Of a DNA stretch of 64,000 bases, positions 26,401 to 35,872 are shown piece after piece. Position 1 is the stretch's first letter. Each line of letters starts with the position of its first letter. Location of the stretch: the NCBI GenBank assembly GCA_052035735.1, contig JBPOHI010000016.1, positions 43,878-107,877 of the forward strand, written 5' to 3'. The notes beneath the pieces are model-generated. The model did no database searches and was not told the origin of the DNA. It saw only the letters and a program-made list of their open reading frames with translations. Both the position numbers and the translations under genes were made by a program. This DNA comes from JAGPDF01 sp052035735 (GTDB lineage: Bacteria > Acidobacteriota > Thermoanaerobaculia > Multivoradales > JAGPDF01).

Positions 26401-28870
26401 CGGCGGCGGTGGGAGCCGGCGACGCGGAGGGCCCCGGCAGGGCGAGCCGAAGCGCCGGATCGCCGAGCAGGTTGTACTGGCGAATCAGATCCGGGGCCGT
26501 CGCCCGCCGTTTGACCCGCAGGATCGCCTCGCCGACGGTGCCGGGCTGCAGCAGCTCGGCGAACAGCTGCCGGCTCCACTCCTCACGCGGCCCGTTGCGC
26601 CACGAAGCCGCGAAGACGGCCACGGCGCCTTTCGCGGATTCTCTCAGGAGCTTCTCGCCGATCGAGTCGGCCGTCGGATGGTCGAACGGTGCCGAGTAGC
26701 AGGTCATGCTGAGCACCAGCGGCAGCCTGGCGGTGGGCGCCAGTGCCTCGACATCCGAAAGGTCGAACAGGTCGCGCTGCGAGGCCAGGTCCGGCGCCGC
26801 TGTACGCCAGATGTAGCGCCCGCCGTGGCCGAAGAAGTGCACGATCAGCGCTCCCTCGTCGAAGGCCTCGCGCAGCGTCTCCTGGTCGTCGGAGGTCGGC
26901 GGGACGACGGGGACGGGATAGACCTTGCGCGCCGCGAAGCCGCGCGGTGCGAGCTCCTCCGACAGTCGGTTGCTGGAGACCTGGGTGTAGTTCTCCTCGT
27001 TGGTCACCCAGAGGATGCGCGACTGCCAGTCGCCTGGCGACGGGGCGGTCTCGTAGGCGACGATCTTGGCGACGATCGCTTCCACTTCGCCCGGCGTGAT
27101 CACCGGGAATCTCCCGACCGCGAGGTCCGGCAGCTCGTCGTCGCCATCGATCGCGACGAAGGCGTTGTCGCCTGCCGCGTGCCCTTCCGCGCTGCCATAG
27201 CCCCAGGTCGGAATCAGATTGCGGGAGGCGGCGAGCTCCTCCGAGGAGTAACGCGTGCTGCCGTTCTGGATGAACTCGGCGCGATCGGTGAGCTTGAAGG
27301 CCCAGTCGGGAGAGGCCCCGACCGGACGTTCATTCTTGCCGTCCCAGCTCGCGTCCCCGACCAGGAGCAGAAAGCGCGGAGCCGGGCGCTGCCACTCGTG
27401 AAAGGCGTAGTCGACGAAATCGCGCAACGCACGCGGATCGGTCACGCCCGCGCTCCACTCGTCATAGATGTCGCGGATGTCGACCTCTGCGACCTTGAGC
27501 CCCTGGCTGCGACGCAGGGCGACGAGCGGTGCCAGGGCGCCGGCAAGTCGCGGTGAAGAGACCAAGAGGTAGTCGGCCTGTTGGGCCGGGCTCTTCCAGT
27601 TCGATGGCCGATCGAGCTCGAGCGCCCGCGGCTGCAGGTAGGCCCCGGCCGGAACCGCCCAGGTGGCGCTGGCGGTTGGAATCGCGGCGCGCCGCACATC
27701 GGTCGGCGGCGCAGCGAACGCGAAGTGCTCGCCGCTGTCGGTAAAGAGCTCGAAGCGGCTGCCTGCCGCGAAATCGAGGACAGCCGGCCGACCCGCGAAG
27801 ACGGGCTTGGGCTCGATCCGGATCTGGCCGGCCCCGGCCACAGCGAGGGCGTCCGCCGCATCGTCGCTCGCGGAGGCGCCCGCCGCGGCGGGCGTCGGCG
27901 CAGCCGGTCCTGCCAGAAGCGCCGTTCGCGGCGCCACGATCTCGAGCCAGTTGAGAATCGACACGTCCACGAGCGGCAGGTTGTCCTGCGCCGGCCGTTC
28001 GGGCACGCGCAGGCCCAGCCGGTGGATCCCCGGCTCGACACCGGCCGTCGGGAGTTGCACCTCCACGCGCTCGGCACGGGTGGTTCCCGACCATTCGCGC
28101 CGGCCGATCACCGCGCCGTCCCAGAGAATCTCGACCGCATGGTCGGCGAAATCGGCCGAGGGCTTGGTGCGCGGATTCGACCAGCCGCGCAGCTCGACGG
28201 TGAGCGCGATCTCCGACGAAGCTCCACTGCGATCGAGGTCGGCGAGGTCGATGCCGACTTCGAAGCGGTCGGCATCGAGGTAAGAGAGCTTCTGCCAATA
28301 CCAGAGCTCCTGATCCTCGAGACCGGCGTTCGGATAGCGCAGGAGTAAACGGTCTTCCTCACGTCGGATCCTCACCTGCCACGGCGAGCCGGCAGCGTCG
28401 GACGACCGTTGCGCGAGCTCCTTGCCTCTCTGCAGGCGCGTTGCGGCGCCATCCGGGGAAGCCTTCGCCGCGGAGGGCGCCGAGGTGTCGAAGAGCCAGT
28501 AGACGTTGAGGTCGGTGTACTCGTTGTAGTAACCGTGCTCCCCCGGCAGCCGGTCGCCGGCGAACAGCAGCGCATCGCCGGGACCGAACCGGCCGTCGCC
28601 GCCGTCCTCGAGCCAGATCGGCAAGAGGTCGGCGCCGTGGCGCATCGCCAGACGCACGCTCGCCAGCTCATCCGTCGGCCATCCGGCGGCGACCAGCGAT
28701 TCCTGAGTGACGCGATAGATGCCGGGCTGCGACAGGAAGATCTTCATCGGGGAACGCGCCGGCTGGGCCACTGCTGCGCCAGCCAGCAGGCACAGGGCAG
28801 ACATCCAGGCCGCGCGAAGGTGCGTCGGCCGGAAGGAGCGAGCGCTGGGCGTGGCGCCGCGGCCGTTCAC
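26378..28870 (-). CDS. C25 (gingipain/PorU-like) cysteine peptidase, secreted
   Basis: An 830-residue protein with an N-terminal signal-like segment (LRAAWMSALCLLAGAAVA). Residues 40-130 contain KIFLSQPGIYRVTQESLVAAG and YYNEYTDLNVYWLF, a pattern also seen at the start of PorU-type sortases. The C25 caspase-like domain follows at about 440-790: DYLLVSSPRLAGAL, DIRDIYDEWSAG, a FLLLVGDASWDG strand, candidate catalytic histidine in HFFGHGG (about H682) and cysteine in LSMTCYSAPFD (about C724). It ends with a proline- and alanine-rich tail and shows no type IX C-terminal domain. The GTG start overlaps the lipoprotein stop (GTGA). It may mature or anchor surface proteins; substrate is unknown. Confidence 0.85.
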   Translation of the reverse strand: MNGRGATPSARSFRPTHLRAAWMSALCLLAGAAVAQPARSPMKIFLSQPGIYRVTQESLVAAGWPTDELASVRLAMRHGADLLPIWLEDGGDGRFGPGDALLFAGDRLPGEHGYYNEYTDLNVYWLFDTSAPSAAKASPDGAATRLQRGKELAQRSSDAAGSPWQVRIRREEDRLLLRYPNAGLEDQELWYWQKLSYLDADRFEVGIDLADLDRSGASSEIALTVELRGWSNPRTKPSADFADHAVEILWDGAVIGRREWSGTTRAERVEVQLPTAGVEPGIHRLGLRVPERPAQDNLPLVDVSILNWLEIVAPRTALLAGPAAPTPAAAGASASDDAADALAVAGAGQIRIEPKPVFAGRPAVLDFAAGSRFELFTDSGEHFAFAAPPTDVRRAAIPTASATWAVPAGAYLQPRALELDRPSNWKSPAQQADYLLVSSPRLAGALAPLVALRRSQGLKVAEVDIRDIYDEWSAGVTDPRALRDFVDYAFHEWQRPAPRFLLLVGDASWDGKNERPVGASPDWAFKLTDRAEFIQNGSTRYSSEELAASRNLIPTWGYGSAEGHAAGDNAFVAIDGDDELPDLAVGRFPVITPGEVEAIVAKIVAYETAPSPGDWQSRILWVTNEENYTQVSSNRLSEELAPRGFAARKVYPVPVVPPTSDDQETLREAFDEGALIVHFFGHGGRYIWRTAAPDLASQRDLFDLSDVEALAPTARLPLVLSMTCYSAPFDHPTADSIGEKLLRESAKGAVAVFAASWRNGPREEWSRQLFAELLQPGTVGEAILRVKRRATAPDLIRQYNLLGDPALRLALPGPSASPAPTAADAPAPAP

Positions 28871-29343
28871 TGCGCCGCTGCCGGGCTGGGCGCGAGCTTG
28901 GCCCGCGCCCGGTTGACCGGAGTGAACTTCTCGCGCACGCCGTCGATGGAGATGCTCTCGACGTAGTAGAAGTACTCTTTCGCCGGATCGATGGTCTCGT
29001 CGACGAAGGCGTAGGAGTGGCTCTCGTCGGAGGTGCCGGCCCCGGCGATCGGTTTGGCATTCAGGCGCTCGAACGGCCCCTCTGCGCTCTCGCCACGGAA
29101 GACGTCGAAGCCGAAGCTGTCGACTTCACTGGCCGTCGTCCAGCGAATCGTATTGCGATACGGGGGCGAGGGCACCGCAGCTGCCGGCGCAGCGATGGCC
29201 GCAGGGACACCGGTGGCGGGCGCCGCGACCGGCGCGGATGGCGCCGCGCCGGGAGCCGCCGTGCGGCAGCCCGTCCAGGTGACGAGGGAGAGGAGCGCGG
29301 CCGAAGCCGCGAGCAGACGATTCCGATGGAGGATGCCGGGCAT
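28867..29343 (-). CDS. fibronectin type III-like lipoprotein
   Basis: A 158-residue predicted lipoprotein. The signal sequence MPGILHRNRLLAASAALLSL ends in the lipobox-like TWTGC, an Ala/Pro-rich spacer follows, and from about residue 60 a single beta-sandwich domain can be read: RNTIRWTTASEVDSFGFDVFR, FERLNAKPIAGAGTSDESHSYAFVD and EYFYYVESISIDG. This is the fibronectin type III-like unit with the IxWxTxxExxxxGFxVxR pattern common in exported bacterial proteins. It has no catalytic residues. The start codon lacks a strong ribosome site, and other upstream starts would only add a charged leader. Its stop overlaps the GTG of the C25 peptidase gene, so it probably works with that enzyme as substrate, chaperone or anchor (inference). 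Confidence 0.75.
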   Translation of the reverse strand: MPGILHRNRLLAASAALLSLVTWTGCRTAAPGAAPSAPVAAPATGVPAAIAAPAAAVPSPPYRNTIRWTTASEVDSFGFDVFRGESAEGPFERLNAKPIAGAGTSDESHSYAFVDETIDPAKEYFYYVESISIDGVREKFTPVNRARAKLAPSPAAAQ

Positions 29344-29466
29344 GGTGGCGTCGATTCCTGTCGCTCGTGGACCCGAGCTGCCTCGGGCCCGTGGGCCGCG
29401 AAGCCTAGCACGCAGCGCCCCCGCCCCCAACGCCGGCGGCACGGCCGAACGTATACTTCCGGTCCG

Positions 29467-30699
29467 ATGTCTGCGCCCGCCGAATCCTCCGCCGCACCCG
29501 CGCTCGCCGTGCGCGCGCAGGGCCTCAGCAAGGTCTATCGGGTGCATGCGCATCCGATGAGCCGCGCCCTGGAGTTGGTCACCCGGCGCCCGCGCCACCG
29601 CGCCTTCCACGCGCTCGACGACGTCAGCTTCGAGGTGCCGGCAGGCCAGGGCTTCGGTCTCATCGGTGAAAACGGCGCTGGCAAGAGCACGCTGCTGAAG
29701 ATCCTCTCCGGCATCACGGCGCCGTCGAGCGGCGAGCTCGCCGTACGCGGCAAGGTGGCGTCGATCCTGGAGCTCGGCTCGGCCTTCCACCCCGAGCTCA
29801 CCGGCCGGCAGAACATCGTGCTCAACGCCGCGCTGCTCGGCCTCTCGGAAGGCGCCATCCGCGAGAAGACGCCGCAGATCATCGCCTTCAGCGAGCTCGA
29901 CGAGTTCATCGACCAGCCGGTGAAGACCTACTCCACCGGCATGTCGATGCGGCTGGGCTTCGCGATCGCCACCCAGGTCGAGCCCGACATTCTGATCATC
30001 GACGAGGCGCTCTCCGTCGGCGACGGGTACTTCCAGAAGAAGTGCATCGATCGCCTTCTCGAGTTCACTTCCGGCGGCGGGACGCTGCTGCTCTGCTCGC
30101 ACGCCATGTACTACATCTCCGCCTTCTGTACCCAGGCGATCTGGCTGCAGCACGGCAGGGTGGCCGCCCTCGGCGCCTCGCAGGAAGTCGTACGGCAGTA
30201 CGAGGAGTTCCTGCTCGCGAAAGCCGGCCACAGTCATGCGGACGACGCGATCGTCCCCGGGCCCGCGCGCATCCGGGAGGTTCGCCTGCCCGGCGGAACC
30301 TTGGCCCGCCAGGGCGAACCCTTCGCGCTCGAGGTCGACTGGAAGACCGACGATCCCGCGCTCGAGTTCCACGTCGCGATCGGTTTCAACCGCATCGACG
30401 GCGTCGAGATCTGCTCGTTCAGCACCAGCCAGGACGCGGAGGCGCCATTTTCCGGCGCCACCAGCTACTCGGTACGCCTGGAGCTCCCGGATCTCCAGAT
30501 CCTCAAGGGGCGATTCACCATCTACGCTTTCCTGCTCGACGGAGCGGGTCTGCACATCTACGACCGCCAGATCCTGTCCGACGCCTTCGCCGTGGAATCG
30601 CCACGCTACGCGATCGGCCTGGCTCACTTCCCGCATCGCTGGAGCGGCGGCTCCGCGGCTGCGCAGGCCGCTCCACCGGAGACCTCCCTTCATGTCTGA
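29467..30699 (+). CDS. ABC transporter ATP-binding protein, Wzt type (polysaccharide export)
   Basis: A 410-residue ATPase of the O-antigen/teichoic-acid export family (Wzt, TagH, RfbB). The nucleotide domain carries Walker A GENGAGKST, signature TYSTGMSMRLGFAIA and Walker B ILIIDEALSVGD. From about residue 260 a C-terminal beta-sandwich resembles the Wzt carbohydrate-binding domain (IREVRLPGGTLARQGEPFAL, FHVAIGFNRIDGVEICSFST, GRFTIYAFLLDGAGLHIYD), which recognises the glycan's reducing or terminal end. The Wzm permease partner is not next to it in this window. It overlaps the radical SAM gene by eight bases, linking polysaccharide export to that enzyme. Confidence 0.9.
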   Translation: MSAPAESSAAPALAVRAQGLSKVYRVHAHPMSRALELVTRRPRHRAFHALDDVSFEVPAGQGFGLIGENGAGKSTLLKILSGITAPSSGELAVRGKVASILELGSAFHPELTGRQNIVLNAALLGLSEGAIREKTPQIIAFSELDEFIDQPVKTYSTGMSMRLGFAIATQVEPDILIIDEALSVGDGYFQKKCIDRLLEFTSGGGTLLLCSHAMYYISAFCTQAIWLQHGRVAALGASQEVVRQYEEFLLAKAGHSHADDAIVPGPARIREVRLPGGTLARQGEPFALEVDWKTDDPALEFHVAIGFNRIDGVEICSFSTSQDAEAPFSGATSYSVRLELPDLQILKGRFTIYAFLLDGAGLHIYDRQILSDAFAVESPRYAIGLAHFPHRWSGGSAAAQAAPPETSLHV

Positions 30700-31780
30700 T
30701 TCGCCGAATTCGCCAGCGCCGGGCCGTCTCAGTCCCTACCTGCACAAGACCTCCGAGCGCTTCTACAACCCGCTCACCGATGCCTCGCTCGCGATCGGCG
30801 AGCCGCTGTTCGCGGCGCTCCGGGCGTTCGAGCGCGAGGGCAGCCTGGCGACGGACGACCTGGCCGCTCTCGCCGCCGGCGGCTGGCTGATCGCCGATCC
30901 GGTGCTCGCGTCGCAGTCGTTCCGGCTCAAGTACGCCTCGCTCGAGGCGCACACGGTGTGCAATCAGTCGTGCTACTTCTGCCCGGTGTCGATCTCGCCG
31001 CGCGCCAACCACTTCATGCCGACCGAGCTCTACGAGCGCATTCTCGGCCAACTCTCGGACTACAAATCGACCCTCGAAGCGCTGTTCATGATCAACTACA
31101 ACGAGCCCACGGCCGACAAGCGCTTCGTCGACCAGGTGCGCGCGATCCGCGCCGCGGGACTCCCCCCGGCGGTGCTCACCAACGGTACCGGGCTCACCCC
31201 CGACCGTGTCGACGCCCTGGTCGAGATGGGCGGCCTGCGTTTCCTGTCGATCAATCTCTCGACCATCGACCGCGAGCGCTACAAGAAGGAGCGCGGCGGC
31301 GATCACATGAACGCGGTGCTCAGGAATCTCGACTACGCCAAGGACAAGGCGCTCGCCGAGCAGATGGACATGGTCGTGCTGGGAACGGGAAACGACAACC
31401 ACAAGCGCGACTTCGAGGAGATCACCGCCCGCTTCCGAGGCAGCCGTTTCACGGTCAAGTACTTCGAGGTCATGGATCGCGCCGGCTACCTGCAGATCGG
31501 CGCCAAGCCCGCGGCCCCGATCGGGAAGCTCTGCGGCTGCGACAACGTCGGCTCACGCCCGTTCCAGCATCTCCACATCACGCCGCACGCCAAGTGCGTT
31601 CTGTGCTGCGAGGACTACGACGAGAAGTACGAGGTCGGCGACCTGAACGTCGAGACCGTCGCCGACGTCCTCGCCGGCCCCAAGCTCGCCCAGATGCGCC
31701 GCTGGGTCTACGGCGTCGAAGAGGCCCCGGAGAACTTCATCTGCCGCGGATGTACCTTCGCGCTCACCCGCCAGGAGTGA
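30692..31780 (+). CDS. radical SAM protein with SPASM-like C-terminal cysteines
   Basis: A 362-residue radical SAM enzyme. The [4Fe-4S] motif is C-NQS-C-YF-C at about residues 90, 94 and 97 (CxxxCxxC). A TIM-barrel-like core follows, with NEPTADKRFVDQVRAIRAAG and VLTNGTGLTPDRVDALVE. The C-terminal third holds KLCGCDN, KCVLCCEDY and ICRGCTF, arranged like SPASM auxiliary-cluster ligands. The first 60 residues (RFYNPLTDASLAIGEPLFAA and LAALAAGGWLI) look like a PqqD/RRE-like peptide-binding segment, though this is by eye. Its gene overlaps the Wzt gene. It may modify a glycan, a lipid or a small peptide; no precursor-peptide gene was found beside it. Confidence 0.82.
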   Translation: MSDSPNSPAPGRLSPYLHKTSERFYNPLTDASLAIGEPLFAALRAFEREGSLATDDLAALAAGGWLIADPVLASQSFRLKYASLEAHTVCNQSCYFCPVSISPRANHFMPTELYERILGQLSDYKSTLEALFMINYNEPTADKRFVDQVRAIRAAGLPPAVLTNGTGLTPDRVDALVEMGGLRFLSINLSTIDRERYKKERGGDHMNAVLRNLDYAKDKALAEQMDMVVLGTGNDNHKRDFEEITARFRGSRFTVKYFEVMDRAGYLQIGAKPAAPIGKLCGCDNVGSRPFQHLHITPHAKCVLCCEDYDEKYEVGDLNVETVADVLAGPKLAQMRRWVYGVEEAPENFICRGCTFALTRQE

Positions 31781-31792
31781 CCCGGCGGCGGG

Positions 31793-32845
31793 CTACTCGA
31801 GCCGCCGGCGATGACCGCCGGCCTTCGAATAGACCTTGATCTCGTCGCTCGTCACCTCGTCGGAGGACGGCTCGAAAACGACGGTCCACTGGCGACCGAG
31901 GCGCTCGGAGATCCTCTTCATTGCCCGCTCCCAGTCCTCGGGGTCGTTGACGACGAAGTCCCCGCCGCCGTGGGCAGAGATCAGTCCGGTGAACCGGTCG
32001 CGCTCTTCGGTGGCGCCGCCGGCGAGGCTGCTTTCGGTCAGCGCCGAAGGGCGCGCCGCCGGGTTGAACATTTCGCGGGACTCCCCCTGGAGCAGCGTCG
32101 GCGAAGCCTCGGGCTTGCACTCCCACTTCCCGGCGGCATCCTGCTGGCAGAGCGTGTTCTGGCAAACATTTCGGTCGGGCATCAGCAGGAAGATCGGGAT
32201 CGCGAGGTCCCGCGCCCGGCGCCCGACCGTACTGGCGCTGGCGAGGTCTCCCGCCGTATCGCAGCCGTCCGAAACCACGATGAGAGCGGCGCGGGCGTCG
32301 GCGTTCTCGAACAGCCGCAGGGCGCTGTTGAGCGCAGAGAAGAGCGCCGTGGGGCGATTGCCGAGCTCGGGGCTCGACGGCAGCGCAGCGATGACGCGCG
32401 CAGCCTCGCCGCGCCCCTCGGCCAAGAGACGGGTCTCGTTGGAGAATGCGACCGCGAAGAGCCGGTCCTCGTCGGAAACCGCCTGATCGACCAGCTGCAG
32501 CGCCGCCGCTCGCATCGGCTCGAACGTCGCATGCATGCTGGCCGAGCGGTCGACGGCGATGCCGAGCTCGAGCGGGTCTTCGGCACCGCCGACGACCCGG
32601 ACGACACGCTGTGGCCGCTTCCGCCACAGAACTTCGATGTCCTCCATCCGCGGCGGCGGCGCGCCGGCCGGGAGCGTCACTCGCACGAACCCGGTACGGA
32701 CGTCGATGACCTCCCCGTAGGACGGTGGCTCCTGTGCCACCGGCACCGCCGCTTGGTCGCTTCCCAGCGCCGCAGCCGGCCAGGCCGTGGAGAGGCCGAG
32801 AGCGGCTGCAAAGAACCCCTTCCGCCAGCCCCGAATGTGGGTCAT
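31793..32845 (-). CDS. secreted VWA-domain protein (VWFA-related, acidobacterial type)
   Basis: A 350-residue protein with a signal peptide (residues about 1-27, ending PAAALG). The middle is a von Willebrand factor A domain with metal-binding MIDAS DRSAS (near residue 97), a threonine or serine later in the domain and ALIVVSDGCDTAGD. A short strand-rich segment before it (GFVRVTLPAGAPPPRMEDIE) resembles the beta region of the VWFA-related family found in tandem in these bacteria. The cysteine cluster NVCQNTLCQQDAAGKWEC near residue 230 may form disulfides. The function is probably adhesion or protein-protein contact at the surface. It lies downstream of mqnA with a gap of about 70 bases. Confidence 0.78.
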   Translation of the reverse strand: MTHIRGWRKGFFAAALGLSTAWPAAALGSDQAAVPVAQEPPSYGEVIDVRTGFVRVTLPAGAPPPRMEDIEVLWRKRPQRVVRVVGGAEDPLELGIAVDRSASMHATFEPMRAAALQLVDQAVSDEDRLFAVAFSNETRLLAEGRGEAARVIAALPSSPELGNRPTALFSALNSALRLFENADARAALIVVSDGCDTAGDLASASTVGRRARDLAIPIFLLMPDRNVCQNTLCQQDAAGKWECKPEASPTLLQGESREMFNPAARPSALTESSLAGGATEERDRFTGLISAHGGGDFVVNDPEDWERAMKRISERLGRQWTVVFEPSSDEVTSDEIKVYSKAGGHRRRLE

Positions 32846-32918
32846 GCCCTCGAGGCCAGCAAGTTCCGCGCCGGGCGGCGGCTCCGGCAGACCGGCAGTT
32901 GCCGCCGCTCCAGCCCCC

Positions 32919-33716
32919 TCATGCGTGCGCGAAGCGAGGGACCGCGGGGGCCGAGGTGAGCCCGTGGCTCTCGGCCCGGCGCAGGAACTCGGCGAGTCCG
33001 GCCTGCTCGGCGGGCCCCATGCGATAGCGGAGGTTGCGCGTGAAGTAGTCGCGCAGCACCGCTGGAGCCAGGCCCGTCTCCTTCGAAGTCTCGGCGACGA
33101 TCGCGTCGAGCTCGGCGAGGCCGGTTTCGAGGCTGGCGGCGAAGGGGGCGACGAGCGGGTCGATCGCGACCGCCTCGCGCACCGCCCAGACGGCGAAGAC
33201 GAACGGCAGGCCGGTCATCTCCAGCCACTCGCCGGCGAGGTCGAGAACGACGAAGCGTTCCCGCGGCACGGTGAGCGCAGGGTCGCCGATGATCAGCGCG
33301 GCGTCGGCCGCGGCGAGCATCGTTTCGATGTCGGCTCGCGCCGGGCGGAACGCGGGATCGAGCCCGTAGCGGTCCTTGAGGATCATGCGCACCAGCGCCG
33401 CCGAGGTGCGGCTGTTCTCGTCGAGCGCGACCGAAGCGATCTCGCCGACCGGCACTTTCGACACCAGGAGGACGCTGCGGACCTCGTGCGTGGCCGCGAT
33501 GGCGATGCCGGGGATGACGGTCAACCCCGCGATGCGCGCCAGCTCGATCGACGGCACGAGGCCGACATCGAGGGAGCCCGCGGCCAGCCGGTCGGCGATT
33601 ACCGCCGGCGGCAGGCTCTCACAGAAAAAGCCGCCCTCCTGTCCCTCACGAAAGAGCCCGCGAGAGAGGGGGCGGCTGTTGATGTAGTTGACGACTCCGA
33701 CGCGAAGCTGCTTCAT
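32919..33716 (-). CDS. mqnA: chorismate dehydratase MqnA (futalosine menaquinone pathway)
   Basis: A 265-residue protein of the periplasmic-binding-protein fold used by MqnA to dehydrate chorismate to 3-[(1-carboxyvinyl)oxy]benzoate, the first step of the futalosine route to menaquinone. It begins KQLRVGVVNYINSRPLSRGL, where the YINSRPL segment is diagnostic, then LDVGLVPSIELARIAGLTVIPG and VALDENSRTSAALVRMIL, and a C-terminal AVREAVAIDPLVAPFAASLE. A start at 33716 sits nine bases after the rho stop. Other futalosine genes are not in the window. Presence of this gene suggests respiratory menaquinone made by the alternative pathway. Confidence 0.93.
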   Translation of the reverse strand: MKQLRVGVVNYINSRPLSRGLFREGQEGGFFCESLPPAVIADRLAAGSLDVGLVPSIELARIAGLTVIPGIAIAATHEVRSVLLVSKVPVGEIASVALDENSRTSAALVRMILKDRYGLDPAFRPARADIETMLAAADAALIIGDPALTVPRERFVVLDLAGEWLEMTGLPFVFAVWAVREAVAIDPLVAPFAASLETGLAELDAIVAETSKETGLAPAVLRDYFTRNLRYRMGPAEQAGLAEFLRRAESHGLTSAPAVPRFAHA

Positions 33717-33725
33717 GAAGCTCCG

Positions 33726-35063
<1,338 letters not shown>

Positions 35064-35094
35064 GTTCTTTCTTCCTCGTCTGCTGCGGCGCGGC

Positions 35095-35679
35095 TTACCG
35101 CGCGAGAAATTCTGCGATGGATTTCCAGAGTTCACGGACACCCTCCCCTGTTTGGGTGGAGACGGCCAGGACCGCCGTCGGTTCTCCGATCTGCAGCGCG
35201 CCGGCGATCTGCTGCATACGCCGGGAACGCTCTCCTCGTTTCACGTCGTCGACCTTGGTCGCGACGGCCAGGGTTGGAAACCCCAGGCTTGCAAAGTACT
35301 CACCCGCCTGGACGTCGAGGGCCGTGGCTCCGACTCTCGCGTCCACCAGGTGTACGACCGCGCGCTGCGGATGCGGGGTCCGCAGGTAGTCGTTGATCAC
35401 TTCCGCCCACTGGCTTCGGGACTCCTTGGACGCCCGTGCGTACCCGAATCCCGGCAGGTCGACGAAATAAAAGGAACCGTTGACCCGGAAGTAGTTGATC
35501 GTCTGGGTCCGGCCGGGAGTGGAGCTCGTGCGCGCCAGCTTCCGGCCCAGCAGCTTGTTCAGCAGGCTCGACTTCCCTACGTTCGAGCGGCCGGCGAAAG
35601 CGACTTCCGGCAACCCGTCCAGCACGAATCCTTCGCTACCCGCCGCCGACTTGATGAACTCCGACTTCTCGATCTTCAG
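35095..35679 (-). CDS. engB: ribosome-biogenesis GTPase EngB/YihA/YsxC, CTG start
   Basis: A 194-residue TrmE-Era-EngA-type GTPase required for 50S assembly. G1 is GRSNVGKSS at 30-38, G2 near TSSTPGRTQTINYF, G3 DLPGFGY, G4 region ATKVDDVK and a C-terminal TQTGEGVRELWKSI. Known EngB proteins begin with about 20 residues (for example MKVTKSEIVISAV... in Bacillus) before the glycine loop. The matching stretch here, LKIEKSEFIKSAAGSEGFVL, begins at a CTG codon at 35677-35679. No ATG, GTG or TTG exists in frame upstream before a stop. GGAG stands six bases before this CTG. Starting at GTG 35625 would remove the conserved leader. It lies between lon and rho. Confidence 0.86.
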   Translation of the reverse strand: MKIEKSEFIKSAAGSEGFVLDGLPEVAFAGRSNVGKSSLLNKLLGRKLARTSSTPGRTQTINYFRVNGSFYFVDLPGFGYARASKESRSQWAEVINDYLRTPHPQRAVVHLVDARVGATALDVQAGEYFASLGFPTLAVATKVDDVKRGERSRRMQQIAGALQIGEPTAVLAVSTQTGEGVRELWKSIAEFLAR

Positions 35680-35753
35680 TGCCGACTCCGGAGCGCATCG
35701 GGAATTTGCTGCCGTACGGGAACCGCCACTCGCCGGGACTCGTCGAACCTCAC
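35676..35753 (-). CDS. possible 25-codon ORF coupled to engB
   Basis: A tiny frame beginning with GTG at 35753, whose bases overlap the stop of a 40-codon frame (GTGA), and ending with a TGA at 35676-35678 that overlaps the CTG start of engB (CTGA). It reads MRFDESRRVAVPVRQQIPD and ends ALRSRH. It is basic, matches no family I know and may simply reflect chance openness in GC-rich DNA. Its only support is the stop/start geometry, which could promote re-initiation on the unusual CTG. Confidence 0.2.
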   Translation of the reverse strand: MRFDESRRVAVPVRQQIPDALRSRH

Positions 35754-35872
35754 CGGTCGATCAGCGCCTGCAGGAACCGTTCCGGCGTCCACGCCGGATA
35801 CTCCTGACCCCGAAGATTGAAAAGACCCGTCAGTGAAAGCAGAGCTTGCAGCGGATTCGGCGAGAGGATCAG
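35750..35872 (-). CDS. possible 40-codon ORF between lon and engB
   Basis: In the 190 bases between lon and engB one frame stays open from a CTG that overlaps the lon stop (CTGA at 35869-35872) to a TGA at 35750. It reads M(L)ILSPNPLQALLSLTGLF then NLRGQEYPAWTPERFLQALIDR. The amino-acid mix, with spaced hydrophobics and aromatic residues, looks protein-like, yet the start codon would be CTG and no ATG or GTG is present. It could be a small protein, the remnant of one, or coincidence. I do not recognise it. Confidence 0.25.
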   Translation of the reverse strand: MILSPNPLQALLSLTGLFNLRGQEYPAWTPERFLQALIDR

